Assembly (NCBI RefSeq): GCF_029168945.1
Contig: NC_083603.1
Coordinates: 49,424,406-49,488,405, forward strand
Length of the DNA: 64,000 bases
Direction of reading: 5' to 3'
Origin: Cannabis sativa
Lineage: Eukaryota; Streptophyta; Magnoliopsida; Rosales; Cannabaceae
Made by a program: the position numbers and the translations under genes. The notes beneath the pieces are model-generated. The model ran no database searches. It saw only the letters and a program-made list of their open reading frames with translations, and had not been told where the DNA came from. Shown piece by piece: positions 37,408 through 49,712 of the stretch (its first letter is position 1; each line of letters starts with the position of its first letter).

Positions 37408-38990
37408 TTATCCCCCTTGAGGTGTTCGTGGGGGCTTTCTGTAGTGGACCATATTGTAGGTCACTTTATAAACATTATCGCAAGTTTCCATTAAGATGGA
37501 GTACTTAGTGTACCTTGACTCATACTCTTGCTTGACTTTCTTTGAATTCTCACCTCGTTTGGAGCCCTTTCCACCTCTTTTACTTTGGGTTTGGCTCATG
37601 TCCTGTTTAGGAACTTCCGCCTTTGTTTGTTTAGGAGCCACACCGCATCTAGTTTGTGCTGCTCCATACCAGAGAAATGAGTTCGAGTGAGTGCGGGTAC
37701 TGATGCGGAGGGCCTGTAAATCATTAAAGTCTATGAAGTTTCGGGAACGGGAGTGGATAAGGTGAATCTAGGAGCAGAGACTACAGGAGCTAGTGTAGGA
37801 GGGACTCCAAATGCCGGTTGATATGCATCTTCTAAACTAATAAAGCCTTGGGCCTTAGCCTTAAATTTGAACAGTGTCTTGGCCCTCTTTCATTGCATTT
37901 CTCCCCACAACAAGGATCCTAGTGCGAGTCTAGACTGTAGGGCCATGAGCTTCATGTCTTCATTTACTTTGGCTCTAGCTGTTGCCTTCATCATTCATTG
38001 AATGAAACCCTTTAGGCTTTCTTCCACATGCTTCTTGATGTTGGTGATTGATCCCATCTCCAAATCATATTTGTGGGAAACTATGAATTGTTTTCAGAAG
38101 ATCAATTGTAAATCCTTCTAGGAGTGTATGGATCCAAGAGTCAACCTCTTCCACCAATCCTCAGCGAACTTGATGAGGATCAGCGAGAAACATAAGCACT
38201 TGGTATCATCACTTACTTTGGCCACTTGCATCATTTTCATATATTTGGCTAGGTGAGTTTTCAAGTATGTACGCCTGTCACACATCTCAATTTGGAGCAT
38301 CTTGAAATTATCTGGGAGGGGAGCCTGTGTGGTCCTCCTGATGCAGGGCTCAAGGTCCTCATCTTCACAATCAGTGAGGGCCCCGCTCTAATTTTGAACT
38401 AGCTTGGTTAAGGCAACTATTTGGTCTTCCAATCTCTTTGTATTAGTGTCTGGGAGGTCCCTTACATGGACCTTGTCATTCAAATTGTTTATGAGATTGT
38501 AACCACGTGGCCTTGCCTTCTGACTTTTTTCCTTTTTGTATTTCGCGTCCAAATGCCTTTAGAGGTCAACGATGAACCAACTATCATTAGAACACTGCCT
38601 CTATGCTCCCCCATCCTGGTTCACTGAATCACTAGGGCGGTCTTCCTCCCTTTGGGTCCTGGTACTTTCGTACAAGCTTCCTTTGGCGTCACAGGGCCTT
38701 TCTGGATGAAGGACATCCAAGCCTAGAGGTGATGCACATCTTCTACATCGAAAAATGCCTAATTGCCTGAATCATGTTTTTTTGAGGAGGTTTAGGGGCA
38801 CGAGAGCTTTTAGGGTCAACCACTTTTTCCTTCCCCTTTTTTTTGTATAGGAGTAGAGCCTTTAGCATTAATGGGGTTTTCCCTGGTGTTTCCTCTGACG
38901 TATTCCACCAAAAGGTCATCATTAAAATCCCCTTCGTCCAGGTCCCCAAACATGCTTTGAAGGAAATCTAATACTTTTTCCATTTTTTTA
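37408..38990 (-). pseudogene. Gypsy gag relic of G2
   Basis: The retrotransposon-gag domain is recognisable near 38300-38118 ([20 protein letters not shown], then FAEDWWKRL), preceded by an acidic/lysine-rich N-terminal part (38949-38743). A basic linker KRGGKGSKRGENSKK lies around 37560, before the protease. Several stops and shifts. Gag would form the particle core. Confidence 0.75.
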
Positions 38991-39392
38991 GAGAATTTCT
39001 TCTATCGGGCCAACTTTTGCTGAGCTTTGAACAATTCTTGGGAAACTCTTGTTACTTCAGGGCTGTTCTCATAGTGATAGTTGTCTTTGTAAAATCCATC
39101 CTTGACATAATTGTCTTCACCATATTCTTCCTCTTCATAGTTCTTAGCATTCTTGTCATGGCTGACATGGTCATGTTGGTTGTCCAGGCCTTCCTTTTAA
39201 TAATACATGTTGGATGTGCCTTCGCCTCCCGCGTCGCTTGTTTGGGGGTGTTCCAATGAGAAGGGGTTCACTTCCTCCATGACTGTTTGAAGGCCATCTT
39301 GACAAGCCTTTTTGTTACCTGTTTTCCGTGTCAATACCATGGTAGTAACAATGGTGTTCATCTTTCTGTGGCTCTCAATGAATGCACCAAAA

Positions 39393-40031
39393 TGTTTACC
39401 GAGATTTTAGAAACTAAAATATTTGAGAGCTAATAAGTAAAAAATTCCAGAGATGAAAAGAGGAAGATTTTTATGTGGTTCAGGTGTTAAAGAACCTTAG
39501 TCCACGAGTTAGTCTATTAGCCTTAAATGGCAGTATTGCTGAAATTACAATATTTTACAGGAAACCTTAACTCTTAACCCTTAATTTCTCTTTGAAGAAG
39601 AAGAAATCTAAGGGCAATTTTCGTGGAGTTTTTTTTATGTGTTTCTTTGTCTCTCCTTCTTACATGGAAACAAAGAGGTATTTATAGGCTGAGTGGCGGG
39701 TATGGGTAATCCATGACTCGCCTAACATTTTTGCTTAAATCCCACTATTAGGGTAAATTACATGTCATTTAGAGTTGAATGGTTAATTTTGTGGGTAGCA
39801 TTATGCCCACGCGTTTAGCAACTGGATAATGGGACCACTTTGTTCTATTTGGACACATGTCACGCAAAGGTTTAACCTTCAAAAGCGAAAGACACGTGTC
39901 ATTCAAAGCTTGCTCCTTTATGGGTAGAAGTTTGTATTTCCTACCTGGTAAAAAGAGGGTGGCGATGCACACACTACAATGCTTAGATGTAGGGGACATG
40001 ATCTAATCTATTAGTAAAAGCATAACCAACA
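39393..40031 (-). repeat. 5' LTR of G2
   Basis: On the minus strand it begins TGTTGGTTATGC and ends CTCGGTAAACA (TG...CA, 639 bp), followed by TTTTGGTGCATTCATTGAGAG, a primer-site-like leader also seen in other Tat-type elements. A minus-strand TATA box GCCTATAAATACC is at about 39680-39692. The R-like phrase near 39475-39487 (plus TTATGTGGTTCAG) is a landmark of this group. It abuts G1 sequence, so G2 probably inserted into G1. Confidence 0.68.
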
Positions 40032-40289
40032 TTTGGTGACCTAGCATATGGAAAAAGTCGATATCCGCAACACCTAGTGAAGGTCGACATCAACTTTAGG
40101 CCCTTCAGGTGTGTATCTAAAAATTAGCCAAAAGAGCCTCTCTGCCATACCCCTCCGGTCCGAGAGAGACATTTCTCATCCCACTCTTTGGGAAGCATAT
40201 GTTGACAAAATTAGCCTCCCATGTGTCTTCTTATTCTGGATGACCCTCAATTCGAGAAGATCTCCTAGTTGTACTATAGGATTTCGACA

Positions 40290-41140
40290 ATAGGGTTATG
40301 GACGCAGGTTTTTTCCTTCCATGCCACATGTCTTGCCTTGTAAAAATGTGGATAATAGAGGGAGTGACAAATAACGTTGGAGTCGATCCCAATAATTTCC
40401 TCATGCAACCAAAAAAAGATGTCTTAATTTCTCTTGAGGCATGCCATAAGCGATGCACATAAGGCCCCTATCAGATTTGTTCCAATCTTGAGAATCTTGG
40501 ATGGGTCCATTGCTGTGAGGGGGATTTCTTTGAGTTCCTCATTCATACCAACTCTTGATTCAATATCCCCAAAACAAGGGTGGATATCGTCCTCATCTTA
40601 GGCAAACCTTCAAGCAATTTTGGGTGCAGTCTCCATCGTCTCCTTAGTTATAACTTTAGTGGTCTTTGTCGCCTCTTCAGCCATGGTGAAAGAGGTCTTG
40701 ATCATCCATCCAACTATTAGAACAGTTGAAGAGATCTTCTTTTCTAATGCCAATGAAGTTTTGTAGCACTCTTGGGTGGCCTATTGGTTACCAAAGAGGC
40801 GACCATTGTCGGTTGCTACCGAAAACGTCACAGACAGATGGTAGATGGATAAGATGCCTTGGAAGTCGTATAGGCCTGGCCTTCCAATAATAATGTTGTA
40901 TGGAGACTTGGTGTTGACCACTATGAAAGTTGACATATTAGTGTTTTTCGTTGGGGCAGTGCCGATAGTAAATGGTAATTTGATCTTACCATAGGGACTA
41001 ATTCCATCCCCACTGAAACCATACAAGAGTTGTTCGCATGATTCCAAGTCTTTCAAAGATAAACCCATTCTCTCCATGGTTTTCTTAAAAAGTACTTTTG
41101 ACGATGCTCCATCATCGATCATCATTCTAGCCACAATCAT
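40290..41140 (-). pseudogene. G1 aspartic protease and protease-RT linker
   Basis: Protease reads MMIDDGASSKVLF (active-site motif, usually D-[TSN]-G-[SA]), then LYGFSGDGISPYGKIKLP, then YNIIIGRPGLYDFQGILSIYHLSV and a final GNQ, nearly complete over 41140-40781. Further on (40600-40290) the linker is recognisable: VGMNEELKEIPL, DPSKILKIGTNL, then HEEIIGIDSNVICHSL with one stop. Compare the usual DPS..KIG..L and H.DM.GIDP.VICH. The protease cleaves Gag-Pol in the particle. The RT active site is not reached before the G2 LTR. Confidence 0.82.
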
Positions 41141-41779
41141 GTTGGCTATTTAGACCTCAACAATAAGAGGATTGTTGTGAGGGAACTGAATGTGGTCCCA
41201 ATCAGATTCCCTGAATGTGATTGGATCACACTCGAAGCTTTAACATTTTTGAGGCCCCTTCACAACCTCTAACATTTTCAATCTCGGTTCATGTCGGAGA
41301 GATCTAGCATACTTCTCCAATGCTCTTCTTGAATTACTGAGAAGGTGTGGACCATCAACTACCACATCAAGCTTGTCTACCACTGATGTAGGCTGGAGAG
41401 GACCGTTGCCTCATGTAGGCACCTCTAGCCTCCAATACCACTGTAGAGCGACATGCTTTTAACAGATCAAGAATTGTATCTCGTCTCACAACTGACTACA
41501 CTCATTAGTGTCATCAACGTAATAATTATGGTAGGATAGAACTTGTTCATGTCTCTCTTCCCTTACTCTTTAAAGGGAAGAGGCTTGCGGTATGGCACTG
41601 TTGACTGAGTTACTGCAAATATTTCTTCTCTTTGGGCAAAGAGAATAGAATAGGAGGTGAATATAGGCTCATACTCCTTATTGAACCTGTCTCCAGTTTT
41701 AGCTTTCTTTCTATTAAAGAAGTTAGCTTATTTACCACCATTATTTAACCTCTAACCCCTGCTTTTTCCTCTCTTTCCA

Positions 41780-42610
41780 CTTCCCACTTATGCCTCAATT
41801 TTAGGGGAAGAATTTTGTGGCAATTTCTTCTTTTTATTTTTCATACCAGTTGCTTGAGAAATAGCTTCTTCAAGTTTGATAAAGCCATATGATATATCCA
41901 AGAAGTCATTCATAGTGTAGAGTGCTTTGAGGTGAAGGTTTGACCATAGGGGACTCATCTCCTTAAGTATGGCCGCGAGTTCCACAACCCTCATGTCCTC
42001 ACTAAGTATTTTTGTCTTAGAGGTTGCCTCTAAGAACTATTGGATATAGTCCTTGATGGATTCATCATCTTGTTGCTTCACATCTACCGAATCATTTGGT
42101 TCGATCTAGAGTTGTAGGATGGAGCGAATTGACTGTCAAAGGCTTTCACAAGCTCTTTTCATGAATCGATAGATCTAGTAGAAAGCTTGAGATTTGCTGA
42201 GCTAAACTTGTAGCCATGGTAGGGAATATTCTACACTTGACATCATCTCTTACTCCTTGCATATTAGTTTTCACTTAGAAGTAGATGATATGAGAAAACG
42301 AATCTGCTTTTCCAGTGTATTGATGCCAGGTGAAATTCTTGAATTCTAAAAGAATCTCCAATGCTTTGATTCAATTTTAGAGTAGTGAGTATTGTGATAT
42401 AGCTCAAAGTTTGACAACTTTGGAGTTGAAATTCTTTTCACCAAGGTGGTGAAGGAATCAAACTCGGCCCTGTTGATACCACGGGTGGTAGTCTGCGTCC
42501 CAGTTGGACCTTCAACTACCCGATTAACGAGGTCACCACTAGAAGCTCCTACTTCCACCAACCTTCTCTTGTTCGGGATGTCATGTAGGTCTTTCTATTT
42601 TCCAATTAGG
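41780..42610 (-). pseudogene. G1 gag relic
   Basis: Minus frames 42561-42346 (INRAEFDSFTTLVKRI, then PKLSNFELYHNTHY) and 41994-41788 (SPLWSNLHLKALYTMNDFLD, then GFIKLEEAI) match the start and end of gypsy gag domains. The link between them is frame-broken. Confidence 0.65.
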
Positions 42611-42691
42611 TCAAAAATATTTTTTAACTTGGGTCTGGCTGTAGCCTCCTGACCATGGGGTCATGAAGCCAATGTGGGGAATTTCCCCTCA

Positions 42692-43030
42692 TTACGTAGG
42701 ATCATAAGCGCAAAGAGAGTTGAAATGATTGCTTAGGTTCAGCTCTTTCCCATGCACTCGAGGGAAGTACTCATATTGATGGCCATTAGGACCACGAGCA
42801 AGGTACCTACACAAAACACCCCTTTCACCATGGAAATACTTCTGCGTATGGAGTGGTTCGTTAGTCCTCACCCTTAGAATCTCATACCTTCTAGTTTCAT
42901 GGTAGAGCATCGGGGTCCCTCCCCCAAGGTTGACTACAGCTCCTTTTCCCTTTGCAAGGTCAAAGGTCCTAGAGTCATTGGACTTGTGAGGAGAATCCCG
43001 TGGAGGAGAAATTAGAATAGACTTTGACAT
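42692..43030 (-). CDS. Unassigned ORF upstream of G1 gag
   Basis: Open for 112 codons from ATG at 43028-43030, with the start placed after the GA repeat (an upstream in-frame ATG at 43162 would translate the dinucleotide run as a poly-LS tract). Text such as VVNLGGGTPMLYHETRRYE and GERGVLCRYLARGPNGHQYE has no family I recognise. It could be a gag N-terminus or an extra ORF of the Tat type. The opposite strand carries a TATA-like ATATATAAATA just above, so part of this may be LTR sequence. Confidence 0.3.
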   Translation of the reverse strand: MSKSILISPPRDSPHKSNDSRTFDLAKGKGAVVNLGGGTPMLYHETRRYEILRVRTNEPLHTQKYFHGERGVLCRYLARGPNGHQYEYFPRVHGKELNLSNHFNSLCAYDPT

Positions 43031-43039
43031 AACTTTTTC

Positions 43040-43054
43040 GATATATATATATAA

Positions 43055-43104
<50 letters not shown>

Positions 43105-44170
43105 TTTTTCTCAATTGTTCTTGCTCATGTGTTGAGAACTCAACAAGAACAACACTATACACTTTATCCTAATAGCCCACACAATTCCTTGTGTGAGGTT
43201 GATTGATTTGGAAGATACTGGTGTGAGTTCAATTGCATCATCCTTATCCACTAGATTAAGGGATACAACATACAAGAAGTTTTGAGGATACCCTGATAGT
43301 TTTAAGATGTATATGTTCTAAACATGTTATTTTTTTGATTTGATTTAATGTACACACACATATTGAGATCCATTGGGTTATGGTACAATGATAATCAGAT
43401 AATACGAAACCCTTCCGATGCGTACCTAATTTAGTACCATAAACCAACACTAGCACATACTCACATCTTGGTAACATAGTAACATAATTGAGTGGGAGTG
43501 TTAATCATAGATATGAATATCTATAGCTTCTATTATGTTAGAAGTGAAATGACAGTTTTCTTTGACCTTGGTTGAAACATTAAATATATAGAGCTTTATT
43601 TCAGTAATTAAATTTGTTTACTGAAATATCATTATGTCAACTAAGTATTTTAAGGATAAATATAATTAAAGGGTAAAATGATAATTCTAGGTCTCTATTA
43701 ATTATATACTGTATGTATAAGATCATTGATTGATGTGATAGAAATAATAAATAATTTATAGTATATCTATATTATGTATATAGAGCGCTCTATAAAATCT
43801 GGAGTACAATTATAAGTCTATAGTGGAGTCATTAAGAATTAATAATAAAAAATTTATATGTTAAATTTCAGATCTACTTATTGGAAGTTTAATTTTATAG
43901 GCACGTGGTACTCGTAGTATATAGGGTAATGTTTAACAACGAGGGTACAATAATTATTTATTTAATCAAATAAAAGTCACACTATTTATTTTATCAATTT
44001 AAGAATTTTTCACTTAGTTGGTTAAATTTAGAAGAGAGAATAAAATTTTAATTATTTATTAAGACATTTTTTGTTATAATTAATAATAATATTTAAATTA
44101 TATTTTTATTTGAATAATTATTTAGATATGATTATTTAATTAAAACTAGTGTAAATATATATAAAAAAAA
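43040..44170 (+). repeat. Copia-like LTR remnants E
   Basis: 43490-44160 follows the A/B LTR layout: TAATTGAGTGGGAGTG, TATCTATAGCTTCTAT, TATTTTAAGGATAAA, TATAGAGCGCTCTATA, then CTTATTGGAAG. The preceding 43040-43330 instead resembles an LTR 3' part (TATA box, GCCCACACAATTC). The order suggests two abutting LTR pieces rather than one intact LTR. Confidence 0.55.
43057..43101. repeat. (AG)n microsatellite
   Basis: About 22 uninterrupted AG units directly after TATATAAATA. Confidence 0.97.
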
Positions 44171-44514
44171 ACATATTAATTAAATATGGCAAAGATTAAA
44201 AAAAAAAGATGACAAGATTTTACGTATATTAAGCTAACATATGTAAAAGAGAAATTTTTAGGGGAAAATTACAACTATTTTTGGTTAAATTTTTACATTT
44301 TACGTTTAAAATTTTATTTATTTATTTTTTTACGGTATTCTACAAAGACACAAATAAATCACATGAAAGTAAATAAGATTTTAAAGACTATAAAAATACT
44401 TAAAATTCCGTACAATCGTATTTTTGTATTTTTTTTATTATTTGTGTGTGTTTTAAATTATCCCAATTTTTAGCCCATCAACACATGAAGTGGGTGCTAA
44501 GCTCTTTTATTTTA
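44171..44514. other. AT-rich spacer left of the large MULE
   Basis: No coding. The last nine bases, TTTATTTTA (44506-44514), are the left target duplication of the MULE. Confidence 0.6.
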
Positions 44515-44982
44515 GGTAAATTTACACCCATTACTGTTTTTTCCCAATTTTTTTCGTTTATACTGTTACACGCTCAAGTTTTCTTTTCTATTGTTTTTTT
44601 TTTTGTGGCAGTATATTGACTTTCAAACTTTAACATTCAATGGGTTAATGCTTCACACTTGTCACGATAGGGTTTTGCCACGTTTTTTTTTTTTTTTTAA
44701 AAAAAAGAATTCATTTTTAATTTTTTGATTTGACGGTTTTCTATTCTTATCAAAAGGTTATGTACTTTTTCATTTTTCTTTTATTTTTTTTTATTTTTTT
44801 CGAATATAAATTTTTTACTTATAACTCTCTCTCCCCTCAACTATTCATCTTCTTCCCCCATTTTCAGTTTTCTTTTACAGTTTCGAGTAGTGGGTGGTTT
44901 TTGCATTTGAAAAAAATTTCAAATCTCATCCCACTTTCTTAAACTTCCCTCTCATTTTCCCCCCCATTTTTATTATTTTTGT

Positions 44983-44990
44983 CTATAAAT
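44983..44990 (+). promoter_or_regulatory. TATA box of the ULP-like gene
   Basis: CTATAAAT about 20-27 bases before the ATG at 45010, after a CT-rich leader. It is unusually close to the start codon, so the true transcription start may lie further upstream or the leader is very short. Confidence 0.55.
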
Positions 44991-45009
44991 ACCTTCATAA
45001 TTCCTTATA

Positions 45010-48000
45010 ATGGCCGTTACTCGTTCATCTCCATCTCCGGCTAAAGCTACAAAACCCACAAAACAATCCCAGAAAACCAGACCTAAATCAAAAATTGGTA
45101 AAACAAATATTAAAGACAACCCTCCTAGCCCCACTTCCCCTTCTGCTAAAAGAAAAACTCATGGTGGACCTTCGAAGAACACTCGAGGAAAAAGACCTCG
45201 AACTGTGGTTGAAAACTCAGACTCAGATTTTGAGTTGGAATCTGAATTTCTTAAGTCGCCTGTCTCTGTGAAGGTATTTTACTATTTATCTTTTGTTGTT
45301 TTTGAGGTTTTTTTTTGTTAAATTCGATTTTTGAAGTTCATATAACTGAGTATATGTTTGTTTTTGTTTTTGTCTCTGTATTTGTAATTGTTTTATATAT
45401 CTTGTTTGATTTATTTATGTGTTTTTTTTAAATTTTTATTTGTTGTTTTGTTGGTGTTGTTTCGTTTTATTGTAGGGCAAGGGTAAATCCCCTGTAAAGG
45501 TGTTGTCATCATCAGGTGTGGCTGAGAAAATTCCTGTTAATAGGATTGTTGAGGTTTGTCATGTTATGCATTCTGTTCTATGTTTTTTTTTTATTGTTTT
45601 TTTTATTGTTATTTCGTAGTGTTTTATGGTGTTTTATGAGTGTTTTTTATTGTTCTGTTTTTTAGGATTGGGAATGCAAGTACACTCGATCTCAATTCTA
45701 TCATTCTAGAGTAGTAACATCTGGGTATTACTCTGTACTTGGAGACATTAAGAGAATTCTAACTGAAAGCCAATTGGAAATTTTTTCAAAATCTGTGTTT
45801 GGTTATTTTCTTCGGATTCCGGAGTACATAATTCATTACCAATTGCTTCATTGTTTGCTGTTGAGGGAGGTTCAACAGCCTAATGGGTTGGAGTTTTGGG
45901 TTTGTGTCCAAGGGAAATATCTTAGGTTTAGTATCGAAGAGTTTGCGTTGGTCACGGGGTTAGATTGTCATGTTGATTCTGATTTTTATCAGTTTAAGCA
46001 AGATGATAATGAATTGGTCAAACATTGTTTTAAGGGGTACAAAAAAATTACCAAGGGTGCTATTCAGACTGCTTTTATTGCTGACAATCTTAAGGATAAC
46101 GACGATCTTGCAGTCAAGTTGGCTGTCTTGTATTTTGTGCAGTGTTATTTGTTGGGTGGTCCCCCGGGTAAAGTTGTTTCGTCTGAGGAAATAGATGTTG
46201 TCGATAGTGGTCGATATAATGAATTTGGTTGGGGCAAGCATTGTTTTGATATCACTATGCATTCTTTGAAGGGTAAGATAGATTCTGGTTATAAGAGGGT
46301 AGTTCGTAGTGACGAGGATGGTGGGTATTACAGGTTATTGGGTTTTCCTTTGGCTATTCAATTCTGGTTTTTCGAGTGTTGCCCGTACGTTATTGGGAAA
46401 CTGTCGTTGTACTCAAATGTTGGCATTCCAAGGATTTTGAATTGGCCTAAACTACCCAAGGACAAGGAGGGTCAAGTGAAAATGGATGTCATGAACACTC
46501 TCATTTTCGATCGGTCTTTGAAAGAGGTAATTCTGTTGTTTTTTTACACTATTTCCACTGTTGTTTTAATGTTGTTTTTGTGTACATTAGTTATACTTTA
46601 TGTTTTGATTGTTGTTGTTATTTTATAATTTCAGTTTCATGTGCATATTTTTTTTTTTGGTTTTTGTTGTTTCAGTTAAAATTAAGAAACATCACTCCAA
46701 CTTCTGTTGAGAGATTGAGTTTGAGCCTTACTGATTTTTTCTCTGGTGAGACTACTCCCGATGCTGTCAAATTCAAAATTAAAGGTGGTTCCAAGTCTGT
46801 AGGTCAACCTGGCTTGATGGGTGCTTCTTCATCATCTGCTCATGAGAATGTCTCCCGAGTTGAGTTTGAGGAATTTAAAAAGAGTCTATCTGTTGTTGTC
46901 AGCCAGCAAGGGATACTTATGAAATCTGTTGCTGAGATGAACAAGAAGTTGGACATTCTTATTGAGGTGTTTTTTTAATTGTCTTTACTTTTTTCTGTTA
47001 TTTTTTTAGTAGTGTTTTTATGTTGTTTTATACAGTAAATTAATTTTTTAAGTTTTTTTTGTTCTCAGTCATCCCAAGGTGGTCTTACTCACAATGAATC
47101 TCAGTCTGAAGATGCTCTTTGTTCTTCAGAAAATGAGGATGATGAAGATTCCACTTCAGAGGAAGATGAGGATGATAAAATCGACGATGACAAAGGAGAT
47201 GATCATCATGACGATGAAACTGATGATGATGATGATGATCTTGGTGGAGATGGTGTTGGTGCTGGTCAGGATGAGGCTCACACGGGGGATGTTCGTAATG
47301 ATGAGGGTGTTGTTGTCCCCGAGGTTGTTTCGAGGGATGATGATACCGGCAAGGTGGATGATGCCAAGAATTCTGACCCTGTGGAACCTGTTGCAGAGAT
47401 CAAACAGGTGTATTTCTTGTTTGGCCATCATTTTTTTTGTGCCCTTTGTGTGGATTTTGTGTTTTGTGTTTGTTTTAATAGTTTTTTAATGTTGTTTTTG
47501 TTGTCAGCCTGAACAGTCTCAAGGTGGGGAGGAGAACATTGATGTTGATGCAACAATTGCATCTGTTGTTAAAGCTGTGGATAATTTGGTTTGTATTTCT
47601 CTTTTTTTTCCTTTGTAATTTGTGTTTATATGGTATTCTATTGTTGTTTTAATAGTGTTTTGATTGTACTTTTTGAAATAAAAAAAATCTTCTATTTTTC
47701 CTTTTTCTTTTTTAGATTGGTTCCTCAACTCATGTCCCTGCTTCTGTTGAGACTTCTGAGAAGACTGATCTTGAAATGGTTGTTTTTCAAGAGACTCCTA
47801 TTTTACGTCCTCAAAAGAGGGATCGGAAGAAAGGAGCTGTTTTGAAATCTCCATTCATTGAGCTTGCTTCTGGTGCATCTAAATCAGGTTCATCCTCAGT
47901 TTCTCCTGATGATTCTGTTTATAAGGTCGTTAAATATGTGCGTGGTTTGTGCCCGTTGGACAACAAGATTGGTGAACCTGTCGATCCGCAATTGGAAGCT

Positions 48001-49199
48001 GAGTTTGTCACGTGGGTTGATACAGGTCTTAGAAAGCATAAATCTAAGTAAGTATTTTTGTAGGTGTTTTCAGTTATATATCTCTTATCGTTTTCCATTT
48101 AGTTTTTAATTTTTTATTTGTGTTTTGATATTTTTTTATTTGTTTTTTTTAGCACAACAACTAATGTGTATTGTAAGGGTAAGGACACAATATTTCCGCC
48201 TTTTCGTTTTGGTGTTGAGGACATTAGCAACAAGATGTGGTTTCACAACCTTGCCTACCCTAATTGTTTCCTTACCAATTCTGTAAGTTTTTTTATTATT
48301 ATTATTATTATTTATATATTTTTGTTGTTTTTTTTTTTTAATTTTTTTTATGTTTTTAAGTGTTGTTCTGTTAGTTTTTTTATAAGTTTGAATGATTTTT
48401 ACTAAATTTTTTTTCTTGTACAACACATTGACATTCGAAAATCAAAGTCACCACAACTGATTGCCTTTTTTGTTCTAGCATAACAAGTTTGTATGAGAAG
48501 TTTGTTGAGAAAAATAACGATATATCGGTGTTGTCTCTTTCTCACAATGTGGCCCAGTACATCCAAGGTGGTAAGATATTATGTGCCACTCCTTGGCATT
48601 TGGTTGATCATGTTGTTATGCCTATCAATGTAAAATTACAGGATCATTGGATTTGTGGTCGTCTAAACATAGTTGACAGGCGGATATATCTGTACAATTC
48701 ATTGCGTTCTGGAAGGTATATGACAGCTGCAAAAGAGGCTTGCAAGCCTTTTTCTGTTATTTTACCATATTACTTCTCTATGTTAGACTTCAAAGGCCTT
48801 CGCAACGAAGCTAAGTTTAGCACGATGGAACCGTTCCCTATTGTTGCTGTTGATGGTTTACCCGAGCAGGTCACAGCGTAAGTTTTATGTATAGTGTTCA
48901 ATGTTTTTCATTGCTTGTTTGTATTGTTATGTTTTTGTTATGTGGCTTTGATTTTTATTAGTGTTCTCATAGTGTCTGTTTTTGTGTTTTCTTATTGTTT
49001 TTTTTCCAGTGATTGTGGTGTTTTTGTAGCATCATTTGCTGAGTATTTCATTGATGGCAAACTCATCCCATCCTCTGGTTTTGATGTGGAAATTCACCGC
49101 GATCGTTTGGCTGTGTTATTTTATCAATATGGCATGAAGAAGCAACTTGAGGACATTGAAAGTGAATCCGAGGCCCCTCCCAGCCTTCCCAAGAAGTGA
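45010..49199 (+). CDS. ULP1-like (C48) cysteine protease with DUF1985 domain, MULE-borne; probably damaged
   Basis: Predicted exons by GT-AG sites: 45010-45273, 45476-45553, 45666-46526, 46676-46966, 47069-47407, 47508-47588, 47716-48047, 48153-48282, about 48430-48877, 49010-49199; roughly 1000 residues. The N-terminus is basic (KKTRPKS-type, nuclear-signal-like). Exon 3 is a DUF1985 domain (FWVCVQGKYLRFSIEEFALVTGL). Exon 5 is strongly acidic (D/E runs). The C-terminus is a ULP1 peptidase: His in DHWICGRLNIV, Gln in GLPEQ, Cys in DCGVFVASF. The usual catalytic Asp position reads YNSL, an Asn. Such enzymes remove SUMO; transposon versions are of unknown substrate. Lesion: at the exon 9 start no AG acceptor is seen (TTGTACAACACATTGAC) and the frame shifts between HIDI and KVTTTDCLF. 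Confidence 0.78.
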
Positions 49200-49712
49200 T
49201 TTGTTTTTTCAATCAGACTGTCATTGTTCTTATAGTTTTTTAATGTTGTTTTTATGTTTTTTTATGTTGTTTTCGTAAACAAACATTGGTGTTCTGTTAT
49301 GTTTTCTTACGTTTTGTATGGACAATATGTAATCTTTATTTTTGTATGTTTTTTTTTCTTCTTCTTATGTACAAACAAGTTGTTATGTTAAATTTGGTAG
49401 TATTTTCATTTCACATCCCTTCTTTTTATGTTTTTTTTTCTTATAGTTTCTCTGTGTTTTTGAATACAAATATTCATTTCAGTATTAAAAACACAAACTG
49501 TTTCAAAAATAAACTTCATATATTTATTCAATTTAGTATCCAACATCTTTTAATATCTAATCTAAAGTATCATTAAATCCCAATGTAATCAATGTTTTCA
49601 AATAAAAACTGTATTCCCTTTGTATTTCAGAAATTTAAATTCCTCAATATCTCATTCTCAAAACGTATGTGTAGTTTTCTTTTGTTTTTCCACTGTTGTT
49701 CTGCTGTTGTTT

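Larger units (their letters stand above)
34300..40031 (-). mobile_element. Ty3/gypsy element G2 (Tat/Ogre-like), RT-less
   Basis: On the minus strand the order is 5' LTR (40031-39393), gag, protease, a non-coding stretch, then an oppositely oriented coiled-coil ORF (34310-35165). No reverse transcriptase, RNase H or integrase is found between protease and that ORF. No second LTR copy was found at the left end, so the element is truncated there. Extra ORFs downstream of pol, sometimes antisense, are known for the Tat lineage; the assignment here is by arrangement and protease/gag motifs. Confidence 0.72.
40032..43030 (-). mobile_element. Ty3/gypsy element G1 fragment (Tat/Ogre-like)
   Basis: Gag, protease and the start of the protease-RT linker occur in order on the minus strand, then stop where the G2 LTR begins. 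It is related to but clearly different from G2. The remainder of pol should lie beyond G2, but I do not see it there. Confidence 0.7.
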
